The notes beneath the pieces were generated by a model. That model did no database searches. It was not told the origin of the DNA and saw only the letters and a list, made by a program, of their open reading frames with translations. The position numbers and the translations under genes were made by a program. From Mytilus californianus (lineage: Eukaryota; Mollusca; Bivalvia; Mytilida; Mytilidae), in assembly GCF_021869535.1 (NCBI RefSeq), contig NW_026262668.1, positions 15,050,348 through 15,114,347 of the forward strand: DNA of 64,000 nt. Direction: 5' to 3'. Each line of letters starts with the position of its first letter. The first letter of the stretch is position 1. This document shows positions 1 through 12,179 of the stretch, piece after piece.

Positions 1-416
1 TCTTTCAATTAGTTGTATCGATGCATGGGTTCAATCAACGTTTTCGGGATATTCGTGATTGATCGTAATTACGGGATTTGCCGAAGTAACCGGATGTATA
101 CATAAATGTCAAGGATATGACATTTAACGACCATGCCAATATTTGGCAAGTGTCAGTTTTTACTAGTTTTTTTATGTTAATAAACAATCGTCAGTTACAA
201 ATATTTCACAAATCAATATGGACGTGCACGATTTTTATGATGAAGAATTCGAACTAAATAATCGGTGAAGACATTGAAGAGTTTTATTGCTTTTGTAAAT
301 CTGAAACTTGTTCGATAGAAAAGATGATTCCATGTGAAGGACTAGATTGCAAAACAAAATTTTTCCATCCAAAATGTGTCGGATTAAGAGGCAAGATTGA
401 CGTTGGCCCTCGAAAA

Positions 417-515
417 TGAATGTGTAATAAAATTGAGAATGGAAATGGGGAATGTGTCAAAGAGACAACAACCCGACCATAGAGCAGACAACAGCCGAAG
501 GCCACCAATGCCGGG
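417..515. repeat. Repeat fragment inserted in the PHD exon
   Basis: About 100 bp separate the H-C part of the PHD finger (ending near 416) from its last cysteine pair (from about 516). The inserted text contains AATGGGGAATGTGTCAAAGA and GCCGAAGGCCACCAATG. Matching fragments occur on the opposite strand at about 23368-23430 and 30017-30070, and a short piece occurs near 25645-25670. It is therefore a dispersed element, not coding sequence. Confidence -1.
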
Positions 516-1102
516 GTCTTCAAGTGTAATGAATGTCTTGGTATTGAACCTCCACAATTAAAAACTGGTAGGTTTTATTTTATTTATTCTTACATTGTTC
601 AGGGACAGTCTACACTAACTATTGTTTTCTAATTTTATAAAAACATAATTACATGCCTGTTCAAAACTCCACTACTATTCATGTATTCATTTTGGACTTG
701 GAAGGCTTAATTGCGATCTGAACATTATTTGCTAAAATAGCTTTTTACCTTTAAATGTTTTCTCTCTCAAAATTTAGATTATCATCATGAAAATTACATT
801 GTATCTTTAATTTAAAAGAACATGCAATTAGTGCAAACCAAATATATTAATTATAGGCGTGCACACTGTATCCTATAACAATAATACAAGCAAAAAATCC
901 AGTTTTGTGCATAAAGATGTATTTCTTATTAGAAGTTGAACTTGAAGAGATTTTTCAATCTACATTAGCGGATCTAGGAGTTGGAACCCTAACCCTTTTT
1001 TTCGATTATAATTTTTTTTTAATTATGTTAACGTGTTATGGTGGTTGGAACCCAGATTTCAAAATGGCTGGATCCCTACTCGAATCTAGTATTTAATATG
1101 AA

Positions 1103-1384
1103 CAGGGTTCTCACTAAGGATTTTTAAAGACGAGTCCAGGGACTCATCATTTTTGGCCATGGTGAGTCCAACAGTAAGAATTCAGATTACTTTTATACTT
1201 TTGCTATAAAATGATATGTGTGTTAAGTTTATACAAAATATTTTAATCTTGATGCGTCTTTGGATTCACCAGTTTTGAAAATGGTGAGTCCAGACAGATT
1301 TTCATGAGTCCAGACAGATTTCAATGAGTCCAGACAGATTTTCATTAGTCCAGGACTCATGAGCTCGCCTTAGTGAGAACCCTG
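1103..1384. mobile_element. Short terminal-inverted-repeat element (MITE), hAT-like ends
   Basis: A 282-bp element lies in intron 1 of the PHD pseudogene. Its ends are a perfect 17-bp inverted repeat: CAGGGTTCTCACTAAGG at the left and its complement at the right. The right half holds a short tandem repeat of GAGTCCAGACAGATTTTCA. CAGGGTT-type ends resemble hAT-derived MITEs, but I see no clean 8-bp target duplication, so the superfamily is tentative. Confidence -1.
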
Positions 1385-3124
1385 ATGAGGTACATTTGTT
1401 TGTTATGCAATAATATTTGTATTTTATAATTTGACAGGTAGAAAGAATTTGACAAAGTCGGATAAAATTGAATCTGCTTCCATTGAAAACAGTAAGTAAT
1501 TATATTATTCAGTCTGAAACTTTAGTTTTCAATCAATCGTTTCCTGAAATACATATTATTGTCTTCACTTAAAAGATATTTTTAAATAATTATAACTTTG
1601 ATATGCTCTACATTGCTTGCATACGTTAGTTTTCTGTTCTTAGGTCAATTGCATTTTTGTCAACCTTTTTATAGTCCTGTATATTCATGAAATATTTTGT
1701 CTATGGCTATTTAATAAATCAAAAGACCAAGAAAGGGAATTTGTTTTCAAAATAAAGTTAAGAGGAAGAACATTTCTTCATTCAAATGTCTATGGACATT
1801 AACCAAACAATAAAAAGATGAAAGAAGGGACTTCTTTTGTTTTTGTTTAATTTGGGTTGTATTTCATCATATACTCTTGACAAACTTGAAAGAGAAAAGG
1901 TTGTATATTCAAAAATGTCTGCAATGATATCATTTTTTTGTTTGTTTAGGTTATACACTTACAAAAGCTCAATCAGAGGCAAAAGAACTAGTTCTTTCGA
2001 CACTCAACAAACTAGAATCAGATTATTTCAACAGATCTAACAGACCTTTTAAAGAATATTTATCAAATATGAAATCGTATCTTTCTGACTCCACATCAGC
2101 AAAAACTTTCAAAATGTCAGGAGTTGCTGGAACATTTGTGACCATCTGTTACTGCTGCTGATGACACTAAATTACTTAAATCTGTGAAAATGGAAAGAAA
2201 ACTGCAAACTTTTCACAACACAAGGATTTCTGATACAATCAGAACAATTTTCATAGAGGTAACAGAAGACCTACAAATGGAGACAAATATACCAATGCTT
2301 ATGATAATTGGTCAGTTTATTATTCAGAGACTCTTTGTTGAACTTTTAAGGAAACGATGCATTACTTCGGAATCAGAAAACCCAGGCCAAAATGCTCAAT
2401 GTAAACTTTCAGGGACAGAGGAAAAGGTGCTGAGATACACTTCTGGATACATTTTTAAAAAACTCCTGAAACATTTTAAGAATTTCCAGAAAAATGAAAA
2501 AGCAAAGGCGTGTTACTCTATTCTACGCTCACTTCAAAATAAAGAGTCAAGTGTCAATAATTCCAATGTGTTAGCATACACAAAAGAATGGATTGAAATT
2601 GTAAACCGTGGAGGGCTTTTCCTTGTTCCTGACAATGTGTATCTTTTTGTTTTCGATCTATGGAACTTATTGTTCACTCAGATTTGACAAACACTGACGA
2701 CAGTCTACGCATGACCAAGACCCAACTGATGACAAAAATAGAAAACAGTGACAACGTTAATGTTTCTTTTAATGAAATAATACAGGACTTTGATATTGAT
2801 GAAAACATAAAGTTTTATTTATTTACAAAATTTAGAACATGTTGGATTAATCTGAGGTTAAAAGCATTCTCCAATGTATACATGTTTGTTCTGAAGCAAG
2901 AGGACTCAAAACTGTCAAAAAAATCGGAGAAAAGTATGCGACGAGAGCTCAATATGGAAAACTGACTGCCATAAAAAATAGTAAAATATGTACATGTACA
3001 TGTATTGCTGTAGTGAAATCAATTTCAAAGTGTACTACTATAGTTTATAGAGAAATACATTGCAACATTTGGACATTCTTGTGGTTATATTATTGTCTAT
3101 TATGTTTCCTCCTTTGCAATATTG

Positions 3125-4211
3125 ATGCATTAAATTGTCCATTATGAAAAACTTGGCAGTTTCCCCTGCTAGCAGCAAGCACACTTGGAGCACCAGAGAC
3201 CTGAAGTCGAAGGGCATTGTGCTGAAATTGGCGTACTGTTGGATTGTCACAAAATCCTCCCATTCCTCGTTGTTTGCTGAAGTATTACTCTAGGGGATCT
3301 TGATTAAATTTTTCACTCAAAAGAAAATGCACACCAGGTAGTGATAACATTTCCTTTCCAAGCATTACAAAGGATTTCACAGAAAAATGAATGAACAAAG
3401 TTATCATAAATTTTTTATAATCAAATTACCCAAAAACTTGAAAAGGGAATGAGACAAGGTGCATTGATAAGATACAATATATTTTTTAGTGGTCATTTCT
3501 TTTTTTCTTTTCATCATGCAATTATTTAAATTTTCAAAAACAAAATTTACTATCTGATAGTAAACAATTTAAAGATAGTAAACAATTTAAAGATCAAACA
3601 GCTGTTTAACGTCCAGTGGCAAGTTAAATGCATATTCAGGACGCGAAAATGTTAATATGACATGAATATAAACATGAATATAAATCTACAATGTAGCTTT
3701 GAACTAGACCAATATACTGAGTCTGATTTTTACCTGAAATACGCAATCCTTCCAATGTTTCGCGACTAAGGCAGAGCTGTTTTCTTTCCTTTGCTGTCAG
3801 ATTGTTGTATAGTTGCCCTTCCATTTCCCAACGGTCCAGGAACCCCATAAATTCATCAATGAGCCACTGGAAAAAACAATTAAAAAAATTGGTTTGTTAA
3901 ATTCTACCAATCCTAATTAAATCATTATCTTAAGTGTTTCTCATCAATGAAATATATATACAATGTAGATCCGCTCTCTTTATTACACTAAAAAGTATTT
4001 GATTGTTCTGAAATATAAGTACCTTAAATCTCCAATCATTGACATCTGTATATGTGCATAATACTGGTTTCCTATGGTAATTCCCGTTTGTAATGTTGTT
4101 GACATTCAAACAGTAAAAAAATTGGTCAAACATGCGGTTGAAAGTTTCAGTGGACTTTGTTTCAACACGATTCTGTAGTTGTAAAGCAGCCGCCACACTA
4201 CTACTCAATAC
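3125..4211 (-). pseudogene. P-element/THAP-type transposase remnant
   Basis: Three exons are visible on the minus strand. The exon at about 4211-4023 encodes VLSSSVAAAL and MFDQFFYCLNV followed by RKPVLCTYTDVNDWRFK. The exon at 3866-3734 joins it in phase 0 and encodes WLIDEFMGFLDRWE. The exon at about 3379-3125 encodes LSEKFNQDPLE, then FSKQRGMGGFCDNPTVRQF and a GNCQ tail. This order is characteristic of the C-terminal half of P-element-family (THAP9-like) transposases, which cut and paste DNA. It is inactive: a TAA at 3287-3285 sits where a glutamate codon is expected in PLE-E-YF, and the last exon has CTG where its splice-acceptor AG should be. No N-terminal THAP domain was found. It faces the PHD pseudogene tail to tail, about 160 bp away. 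Confidence -1.
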
Positions 4212-4756
4212 CTTCAACAAAAGAAACATGGCAACAATTTATTTTTGATATGAGTTGAATAATAAATATTTTTTTCAACTGTATGTTGTGTTGGACTTCA
4301 GATGTCTTTTTTGTTTCTTTATGTTGTTTGGTTGCTGTCCCATTGATGTAAAGCCCACTTCTCCTTCGATTAATTTTCATTGTGAGGGGAGGGGTGAACT
4401 GATTGCCTTTTATTTAAAAAATAAAATTTATATTTATGTGTTTTGTTTTCCTTTGGGGTATGTTGTCGATTCCTGCTATCCCTTTTTATGATTTATGATT
4501 TAAGTTAATGCTTAATTGATTTTACGAGGATAACAAACAGCCAAAGGTACTGCGATACTTTTTATGAAATTATGCTGTAAAATGCATGTGTTTTGATATA
4601 TATTCGCTCATTAAATATCTTTACTAATTATCGGATATGCCTCAACCTAACCGAAAGTTTTTTCAACAATTTAAACATTTCATTTCTCTAACATAATTTG
4701 GGTAGCTCAATTATCAAAATATATTAGGGAGGGGTTAAATATCACTAAATCGTTCG

Positions 4757-5800
4757 TCCCCCTTTTTGTCGAGCCTGCGATATTTTGTCGCGGAAGCAAG
4801 ATAGCTTTCCTACATTCAGTCGGCGTCGTCGTTGGAGTGAACATTTAAGTTTAGTCTGTCACAGTGGTTAAAGTTTATTTTTTTACATCAATAATTATTT
4901 CAAACCGTCATTGAATTTTACAAAACTTAGACAGAAGCTTTTTTATGATCAAAAGTCATGTGCAAATTTTGCAAAAATATTTTTTTTGTCATTTTCCGTA
5001 TTTTACTGATAAATGACTTTTTTTTTTTTGGCGATAAACATTAGGATACAGTCCGATAAGGTTAATAAATTTCAGACATCAATAACTTTTTGAAACCTTT
5101 TCAGAATTTATCAAAATTGGCAGAAGCTGTTTTGAGTTTAAGAGAAAATGTCTGTAACAATTATTTTTATATTTTTCCCTCTTCATGATTTTACTGATAG
5201 ATGATAGATAAACAATATTAGGTCAATGTCAGAAATAAACTTTTTTTTCTGTATGAGGCTGAGAAACTGGGGATTGGGCGAGGTTGTACCGAGCGCTTCC
5301 CCAGTTTTGTGCCGAATACAAAAAAGTTTATATTTTTCTGACATTGACCCAATATTGTTTTATACGGCAACTTAGATAATACATTGATAGCTATTTAGAT
5401 TGTAACACAAATTTCAAACTTATTTTCATCCCTAAATGAACCCCTGATTGTGGAAAAAGTGATCCATGATGAAATTAACACTGAACAAAATATAGCTTTG
5501 TTACTATATTTAGGAAATAAACAGAACTAGTTGCAGTTTAAATGCAGTTAACATCCAGTCTGGGATTAAATTTTGTAGACATATATAAGTGCTAGAATGA
5601 TATGAAACTTGGACAGAAGCTTCTTTAAGATAAAGAAACAGCACCTGGAGAAAATCTTTTAAAAAAATCATTTTTTACTTTAATTTTGTCCATATCTTAC
5701 TGATAAATAGACTTATCATTTTACAGTCAACATTACACTTTTATACTGCCAGCAGCAATCGAAGGCGAGACACACAGGTCCTTGGAACCCTTCGCGATTT
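4757..5800 (+). mobile_element. Tandem-core repeat element (GTCGAGCCTGCGA head, GGCGAGAC tail)
   Basis: The head at about 4757-4835 has the nested inverted repeat GTCGAGCCTGCGATATTTTG followed by TCGCGG. It resembles the heads of the elements at 16395 and 31277. The body contains diverged repeats of roughly 190 bp (CAATAACTTTTTGAAACC, CAGAAGCTGTTTTGA and variants) at about 4890, 5080 and 5580. The tail at about 5780-5793 reads GAAGGCGAGACACAC. A separate hairpin element (5217-5357) is nested inside. No coding capacity is seen, so it is probably non-autonomous. Confidence -1.
5217..5357. mobile_element. Long-hairpin (foldback) element
   Basis: The left arm (TTAGGTCAATGTCAGAAATA) pairs with the right arm (TTTCTGACATTGACCCAATA) at the outer ends. 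The centre pairs again as AAACTGGGG with CCCCAGTTT. The whole unit can fold into one imperfect hairpin of about 60-bp arms. It interrupts the tandem-core element 4757-5800. Confidence -1.
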
Positions 5801-6289
5801 TTTAAGAATAACAGACCAAGAACTGCACACTTAATATATATAGGCAGGGCTATTTACTAAATTGTATTTACCTGTTTTCTTTTTATTGTAAATTTTCATA
5901 TTTCTATTGAAATATCATCCTGTTTTCTGTTACAAAAAAAAATCAACAATTGATTCAATTATAAATCCTCACGAAGTCATTTTAGAACACAGGAATATTT
6001 GTAAAATGTCAGCAATGAAAATGTCAATAACATTTACATAAACTGGTGTTCGCTATTACTAAGTATTTGTAAAGAAATACATTGAATATTTGACTCTCGA
6101 GTTTGTTTAGGAACTTTAAACATTAGCTTTTTATTTTAGATAATGATAGAATGTTAGCATTGAATTTTTACTTTAACCAAGACGTATGTAGACCTGTTCT
6201 ATATCTCGGAAAGAAAGAATATTTGATTTTTGTTTAAATAAATCTATCAAATGCTGGTGTTTCCTCAAGTTTGTTACGTTTGTTTTCTT

Positions 6290-6470
6290 GTTTGAATGGT
6301 TTTACAAAAGTCATTTTTGTGGCCCTTTATAGCTTGCTGTTCGGTGTGAGCCAAGGCTCCGTGTTGAAGGCCGTACTTTGACCTATAATGGTTTACTTTT
6401 ACAAATTGTGACTTGGATGGAGAGTTGTCTCATTGGCACTCATACCACATCTTCCTATATCTATTGATAA
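6290..6470 (-). repeat. Dispersed repeat, fragment
   Basis: This contains GCTTGCTGTTCGGTGTGAGC, GAAGGCCGTACTTTGACCTA and GGAGAGTTGTCTCATTGGCA. The same text recurs at 39840-40015, and in the opposite orientation at 50735-50960, so it is a high-copy dispersed family. No coding function is assigned. Confidence -1.
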
Positions 6471-6954
6471 CATTTTAGACTCGCATTTAACTTGCTTACA
6501 AATTTCATAATTGACACTTGAAAAATCGTCAAATACCTCAAATATTCATCTTTAATATAATCTTTGAAAAAAAAATGAAAAAATTATGCATGTAGCACGT
6601 TAGTATAATCTGGTTAAATTTGTGTGGTCTTTTTACTTATGTGTATTATCTTTCTACAACGGGATTTACTTAATGACAATATACAATTTAAAAATAAAAG
6701 TCTCTATTCCCTTTCTATATTTTTTGTTTTTATTGCACAACATATGCCGTGACGTTCTCACCAAACCCTTTGTGTCGTTGTTAAACTGTCCTATTACCAA
6801 TACACAGTCACATTTGTTGATTTTACGTTGATAAAACATAATTTCGATAACCCACACAATATTAAGTTGTGAGGTCGTCAATTAAACTTACACCCCAGTT
6901 CTATTGTTATACTTCACAGTTTCTATTTCTGAAACAAGTGTAAATTGACTTTAG

Positions 6955-7108
6955 ATCTATTGTTACGAATAACAATGGATTTTGACCACAGGGTGTGACC
7001 TCGCTGGTTAACTTTAAGTGCCGATCGTGTGACGAGCGGGGTTTAGGGAAACCCCTGCTTCTACATCCCGAAAACACAGTCCATTGTTATTCATAACAAT
7101 ATGAATTG
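6955..7108. mobile_element. Long-hairpin (foldback) element
   Basis: TTGTTACGAATAACAATGGA at the left pairs with TCCATTGTTATTCATAACAA at the right. The inner part pairs further with mismatches (TGTGACCTCGCT against GACGAGCGGGG). The total length is about 150 bp. No ORF is seen. Confidence -1.
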
Positions 7109-7444
7109 GTTTTTTTTAATAGCATGAACCAGAAACATATATACACATATGTGTATATATGTCTCTGCATGAACATAAGAGATTACGAATAGACGAGTGT
7201 TCACTACAAGTTGTTTCTAGTCATATTAAAAAAAACATATTTCAGGAAATTCCAATAGCGAAAAAAATCTTTAGCATCTATTTTGAATTAAAAAAAAATC
7301 ATTTAAATACAATTTTAATCCCATATGGCAATGTCTTAAAAAAAACATTTTATGTAAATTATACATTAAAACATATAGTTTACATTTGGACTCAGTCTTA
7401 ATCATAAAAATAAATTTATTAATGTTTGGTTTGTTGAAGATAAT

Positions 7445-7625
7445 GATGGCACCCAGGGGCGGATCAAGCCATTTTTAAAAAGGGGGTGCCAACGCAGGAT
7501 AAAAAGGAGTTGGGGGTTCCAGCCATATGTCCCCATTCAAAAGAAATGATCGTAAAAAAGGGGTATTCCAACGCTCGGAAACCTCCCCCCCCCCCCCCCC
7601 CCCCACTTTGGATTGCCCCCAAAAC
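7445..7625. mobile_element. GGGGGCGGATCCAG-type MITE with a poly-C run
   Basis: It begins AGGGGCGGATCAAGCCATTT and continues with GTTCCAGCCATATGTCCCCA and a poly-C run of about 28 bases near 7585-7604. The complete relative at 21240-21395 shows the family's terminal inverted repeats. Homopolymer length here should be treated as uncertain. Confidence -1.
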
Positions 7626-8324
7626 GGGGAGTTCCTACATATGCAATCTGTATTTTTGTATGTTAAGCGTGTCCAGTCGTTCAGTTTCTAATCCAGACAC
7701 ACCTATTCCTCAGTATGTTCGAAATGAATGTTTGTTTGTTTAATGTTGAGAAGAGGTTGGAGGGTGCTTTTTTATAAAACCGTAAGTTACATGTAAATGA
7801 TTACCTTTATGGGTTATAAATATTGCGTTATCTTTAGACTCTCCTGCCAAATCCAACGCCTGACTCAAAATGTCGTCCGTCTCATACCCGTCCATATTGA
7901 CAACTGCATACAGGAGCATGATGTATTTTTTTTTGTATTAAGAATGCAAGATATGGCCAACCTTGACCTGCTGATCCATAATAGCACATGGATTTAACGG
8001 GAATTTGTACGACTTTGCCCCCAGCAGAAATATAGAAAAACAGTACATTAACGGGTGTTACACGGACACTTTATAGATGATACACGGACACTTTTTAGTT
8101 GTTACACGGACACTTTTTATGAATAGAATCACTCGTGCATGATCAGTGAGTTCATGGGCACTTTAAATTTCAACGATATTTAAACTGAAGGAAAGTGAAA
8201 AAAAAGTTTGTTTAAACTGTAACTTACATTAACTTGTATATGGTCATTTAAGTTTCTAAATCTGTTTAATTTTGTTACCTCTTCTAAATGCAAAATGTAC
8301 TACTTCTTTCTTGAAACGTCGTAC

Positions 8325-8518
8325 AAGTCAGATACAAAACAAAGGTAACAAAAAAACAGGCCGGAAACAAACTGCCGTTTAGTTTTTCTGCACTTGTAGT
8401 CAGGTCAAGGTCCTCGGCTATCGCCTCGGACCTTCACCTGACTACTCGTGCAGAAAAACTATCCGGCAATGCTTGTTACCGGCCTGTTTCTTTGTTACCT
8501 TTGTATTGTATCTAATAC
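8325..8518. mobile_element. Long-hairpin (foldback) element, about 95-bp arms
   Basis: The left arm has AACAAAGGTAACAAAAAAACAGGCCGG and the right arm CCGGCCTGTTTCTTTGTTAC. The centre pairs as AGTTTTTCTGCAC with GTGCAGAAAAACT and ends in GGTCCTCGG and CCTCGGACC. It could form an almost continuous cruciform. It lies about 370 bp upstream of the presumed promoter of gene 1. Confidence -1.
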
Positions 8519-8891
8519 ATGCAAAACAGCAACTTTGACGTTTGTAAAATCTACTCACTTGTCAAAGTTCGAATGAAGACCGTCAAAGTAAGGTTACTAG
8601 TGGGGTTTCATTTAAACACAAAATTCTTATTAATCATGGTTTGATATTGTCAAAAAAATGCTATCCCTTCTTTTTCATTTAATATTTAATGTAAACAAAT
8701 ATAGGGTTTAGCATCCGGTGTAAGTTAGTTATACACTTCGGGATACGGTGTGTCTGGATAAGAAACCCCTCCGGCCTCCCTCAGTTTATAACTATTACCT
8801 AATTTAAATAAACTCATTCATAAAATACTTCGATAATTTTAGAGCATGCAATAGAGTGGCCAGCTGATGTTTCTCTTTGGCGTTACAGATA

Positions 8892-8934
8892 GACAAAAGA
8901 AGAATAAACCGGTTCAAGCCTACCTGCTTATAAG
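8892..8934 (+). promoter_or_regulatory. Presumed core promoter of the Ig-AChBP gene, copy 1
   Basis: A block GACAAAAGAAGAATAAACCG followed by GTT ends about 14 bases before a TATA-like TTATAAG (8928-8934). The same arrangement, differing at two positions in the block, occurs 4.7 kb upstream of the signal-peptide exon of copy 2 (56784-56831). Conservation between the two copies is the only evidence. The start site is inferred to be about 25-30 bases downstream of TTATAAG. Confidence -1.
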
Positions 8935-8957
8935 CGGGAAAAATATAACTACCTTAA

Positions 8958-8989
8958 TTTTAGGACAGCAGGATCGATCGGGCCGGAAG
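8958..8989 (+). other. Presumed 5' UTR exon of the Ig-AChBP gene, copy 1
   Basis: The 3' border is GGAAG|GTAAGG, a strong splice donor, with intron starting at 8990. The acceptor would be TATTTTTCAG at 14793-14802, giving a 5.8 kb intron. Copy 2 has the same layout (donor GAAAG|GTAAGG at 56894/56895). The 5' end is an estimate from the TATA-like motif. No transcript evidence is available. Confidence -1.
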
Positions 8990-10951
8990 GTAAGGATTGT
9001 AGTATTCGTTCAGATCAATATGAATAAATTGTCCTTCTGTCTTCAATCATTTAAAATGTTTTTTGCAATATAAATAATGTTTGTGATATTGCATTTTTAA
9101 AACATAATTTCTAAAACAATCAGTTAGAATTAACACGTTGTGTTGTTAATTGAGATTATCTTTATCAGCGAATTTAATACACTTGGAAGTTTGAAAATAA
9201 ATAGAATGGAATAAAACTTGAAAAAAACCTAATATTTTACTAAAATTTAAATTTTTGATAGCCATTTACATCACCAATTTTTAATCGGCAAAGCCTCATT
9301 CATCGACCTTAAATCGAACACACCCTTCTACATTTATGAATACATATAACAGGCGTTACACTGTTACATTGCAAAAAAATTTTGAGCAAAAATATCTGAG
9401 ACAAAAATATTCGATAAAAATAAGAGAAAATAAAAACAATGTAAAAATAAGGAAATGTGGCATAATTGCAAATGAGGCAACTATCAACCTAAGACCTAAG
9501 CAAATACACCGTAGACTAGTATCATCTATAACCTTTGCGCATGTAAATAAATCAAAAATCATGCACCCTGTTCATCTAGACTTTTCCCGTCAGACAGTAA
9601 GAGGTCAACTACATGAAACTATTTTGACAATTGTGTCTTTAGTCTTTGTTAGTTTGTAATTTTTTTTTATCTGTGTCGATCTGATCCCATCTGATTTTTA
9701 CAATTCTTATCATGTTGCGCTGTTTTTTTTTCTCTGGTTTTATGACATTTCAGCAAATTATTTTTTAGCAATTTAAAGGGAACTTATTCAGAACAAATGT
9801 TTTCTCTCTGTTGCCTGTCAATAATTTTTTTCTTAAAAAATGAGAATCAGGGTAGAATATTATAGAATTTTATCGCACATAATTGTCCGTTAAAGACATG
9901 CTCTATGGAACGCCAAGCTGTCTTATGTGGAACTCTGATATTACTTTATGTTGTTTTATTATTACTTGATGATATTTTATCTTTCCTTAATATGGTTTTG
10001 ACATTACGTAATGATGTTTTGATATAACTCAATATGGAATTGTCATTACTTAATGATATTTCGATATTACACGATATGGTTTCGTATTGACTTGATATAG
10101 TTTTGTCATTACTCAATATGGTTTTGTCATTACTCGATGTGGTTTCACCATTATTTAATGTGGTTGTGTCATTAGTCAATGTGGTTTTAACATTACTTGA
10201 TGTGAATGTGACTTAACGTTATATGTAGTTGTTTCATTACATGATGTGGTTTTGTTATTTCGTAATGATGATTTGCCTATTCTTTATATGGTTTTAAAAT
10301 TATGCAATGATGTTTCAAAATTTGACGATTTTACACTACATGATGTGTTTGTTTTATTATTTGATGTGGTCCTGTCATTCTTGGATGTGATTATCCCATT
10401 ACTTGATGAGGTAAAACCACGTGACCAATTCGGAAAAAAATATGTTCTATTTTTAAACAGATTTCAATATATCGTTTTTTTTATGTGCTTTGGATGGGTA
10501 TCGCTATCCATTGAGTTAAAGTTCAAATTAAAGTTCGAGTGGTTGTTCAGAGTTATTTGGTATGAAAAAGGGGAACGGCAGACAATAATAAGAAAAAAAG
10601 TATTAAAAAGTTTACAGTATTTCGGACATAATTGGGATATCCCCAAACCACTTGGTCCTGTTGTTTTTATCCTAAGTTCTCAAACGGAAGCAGTATTTTT
10701 GTAATAAATTTATATAATATTCCACGGAACCCTGTGTCTCGCCTGATATTGCTGTTGTAAGTGTAAAAGCGTCATGTTGATCGGCTGTACATTTATCTAT
10801 ACATTTATCGGTAAAAAAAAAAAAAAATGTTTTTCTGTAGATGCTTTTTCTTGAAATTGAGGAATAACTCCTATACAAGTTTTAAAACACTTCATGGAGG
10901 TTTACAAATTTATCATGTCAAAACAGTTTAATTCGGTTTTATTTAACTAAA

Positions 10952-11055
10952 ACAAAACTGTATGGTTTTCAACAATGAGCAAAACCCATACCATATAGTA
11001 AGCTATAAAAGGTCCCGAAATGAAAAATGTAAAAAAAACTAGAAACCTAACGACC
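10952..11055 (+). repeat. Dispersed repeat, fragment (same family as 37137 and 47571)
   Basis: This contains TTCAACAATGAGCAAAACCC and a following TAGTAAGCTATAAAAGG block. These match the longer copies at 47665-47705 and 37225-37265. It lies inside the foldback element interior. Confidence -1.
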
Positions 11056-11825
11056 TGTAGATAGATAGATAGATACTTTATTCTCTAAAAACTAAATACA
11101 AGTTTACAGAGAAACATACAATATAAATACAGATACAATAGTCGAGGTAAACAAATCCAGTATGATATTTTAAAAGTAATATACATGGCATACATGTTTA
11201 GTAACATGTATAATGAAAGGTTAAACTCAATAGTAATAAAAAAAATGGAGATGGAGACGCCGACGCCACTATATATCGACGACGAAATATAGGTTTGTTG
11301 TGTCTCACTGCGGCTACATTGATGTCGCAGGCTCGACACAAATCAAAAGACTTGAACTTTATTGTTAGCAAATGAAACACTTCAAATCAACTCACACTGA
11401 AGTTACAAGGAAACGGGGGGAGGGGGGCTCGGACTAAGCGACAAAGCATCAATACTATAAAATAAGAATTCTCCGAATTTTTTTTAGCGTAAATGATCAT
11501 TTGAACTTATACGAATATCAATCATTTATTTGTAATCAATTGAATTCCCTGATCTACCTCGCACTAATTGAAAAATAATCTTTTTGGAATATCTGTTTCA
11601 TACGTGACGACGGACATGTTCCAGTGGTCGTAACCATAAAACCGTAATCTTTTCCTTGAATGTAAACTACCAAATAAAACCAAATCACTGGGTTTGTACT
11701 TTCTCGAATAACACGACGGGTGCCTTTCTGGAGCATCCGAGATCACCCCGATGGATTTATATTACCCAGTCATACCGATCTATTGAAACAGCCAAATGAA
11801 CTGTTTTGTATGCCACCGTTGCAAC

Positions 11826-12110
11826 TGAAAGTTGAGGGGGGGGGCACATTGTTTTACCCCTGTCCGTCCGTCCGTCTGTCCGTCCCATTATGGGTATATA
11901 GTTATTCCGCATAACTCCTCCTACAGTTTGAATCCTAGAAAGTTTTCTCTTTACTGTCTGTTTGTACATATATTGAAGGTGTGCATGTGGTCAGGGTTTT
12001 TATTTTTATTATCTTTTGCTCTTTTGGGAGATAATTGAACTTTTTTAGTCATTTTTGGGGTATAAGCGGTTAATTGAGTTGAGTGCGGGGGCATCACTTT
12101 GTCTAGTTTA
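11826..12110 (+). repeat. GTCC-microsatellite repeat element, one core unit
   Basis: It begins GGGGGGGGCACATTG, then a GTCCGTCCGTCC run (11864-11884), then AT-rich unique text. It ends near a GCGGGGGCATCAC motif. This is related in layout to 34158-34590, where GGGGGCAT-type ends flank a GTCC run. Confidence -1.
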
Positions 12111-12179
12111 CATTTTTTTCTCGTGTTGTGCAGTTACACAACTGTAACAGTCCGATGTAAGGTTAGGATTTAGCGCTCA

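Larger units (their letters stand above)
218..2965 (+). pseudogene. Broken PHD-finger gene of a transposon-associated family
   Basis: Three exons can be traced: about 218-567, 1438-1491 and 1950-2965. All junctions are phase 1 with AG/GT borders. Exon 1 carries a PHD-type zinc finger in one frame (264-416): YCFC, then C, CEGLDC, FHPKC and, after an inserted repeat, FKCNEC at about 519-534. Exon 3 encodes a helical region with GYIFKKL, a conserved-looking block KEWIEIVNRGGLF, and a basic end (WINLRLKAF, then a KKSEKSMRREL tail). I recognise this combination from uncharacterised invertebrate proteins but cannot assign a function. The gene is disabled. The ATG at 218 reads into a stop at 266 and must shift frame to reach the finger, a repeat splits the finger at about 417-515, and the frame shifts again near 2135-2145 and near 2660. 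PHD fingers of this kind usually read histone tails. Whether the ancestral gene was a host gene or part of a transposon is not resolved. Confidence -1.

Noticed and set aside
4255-4491. Hydrophobic open frame rich in Phe and Tyr
   Set aside because: T-rich DNA gives such frames by chance; no start context or splice sites consistent with a gene.
7159-7743. Open frames at 7159-7401 and 7486-7743
   Set aside because: AT-rich or poly-C/proline translations within repeats; no homology-like motif.
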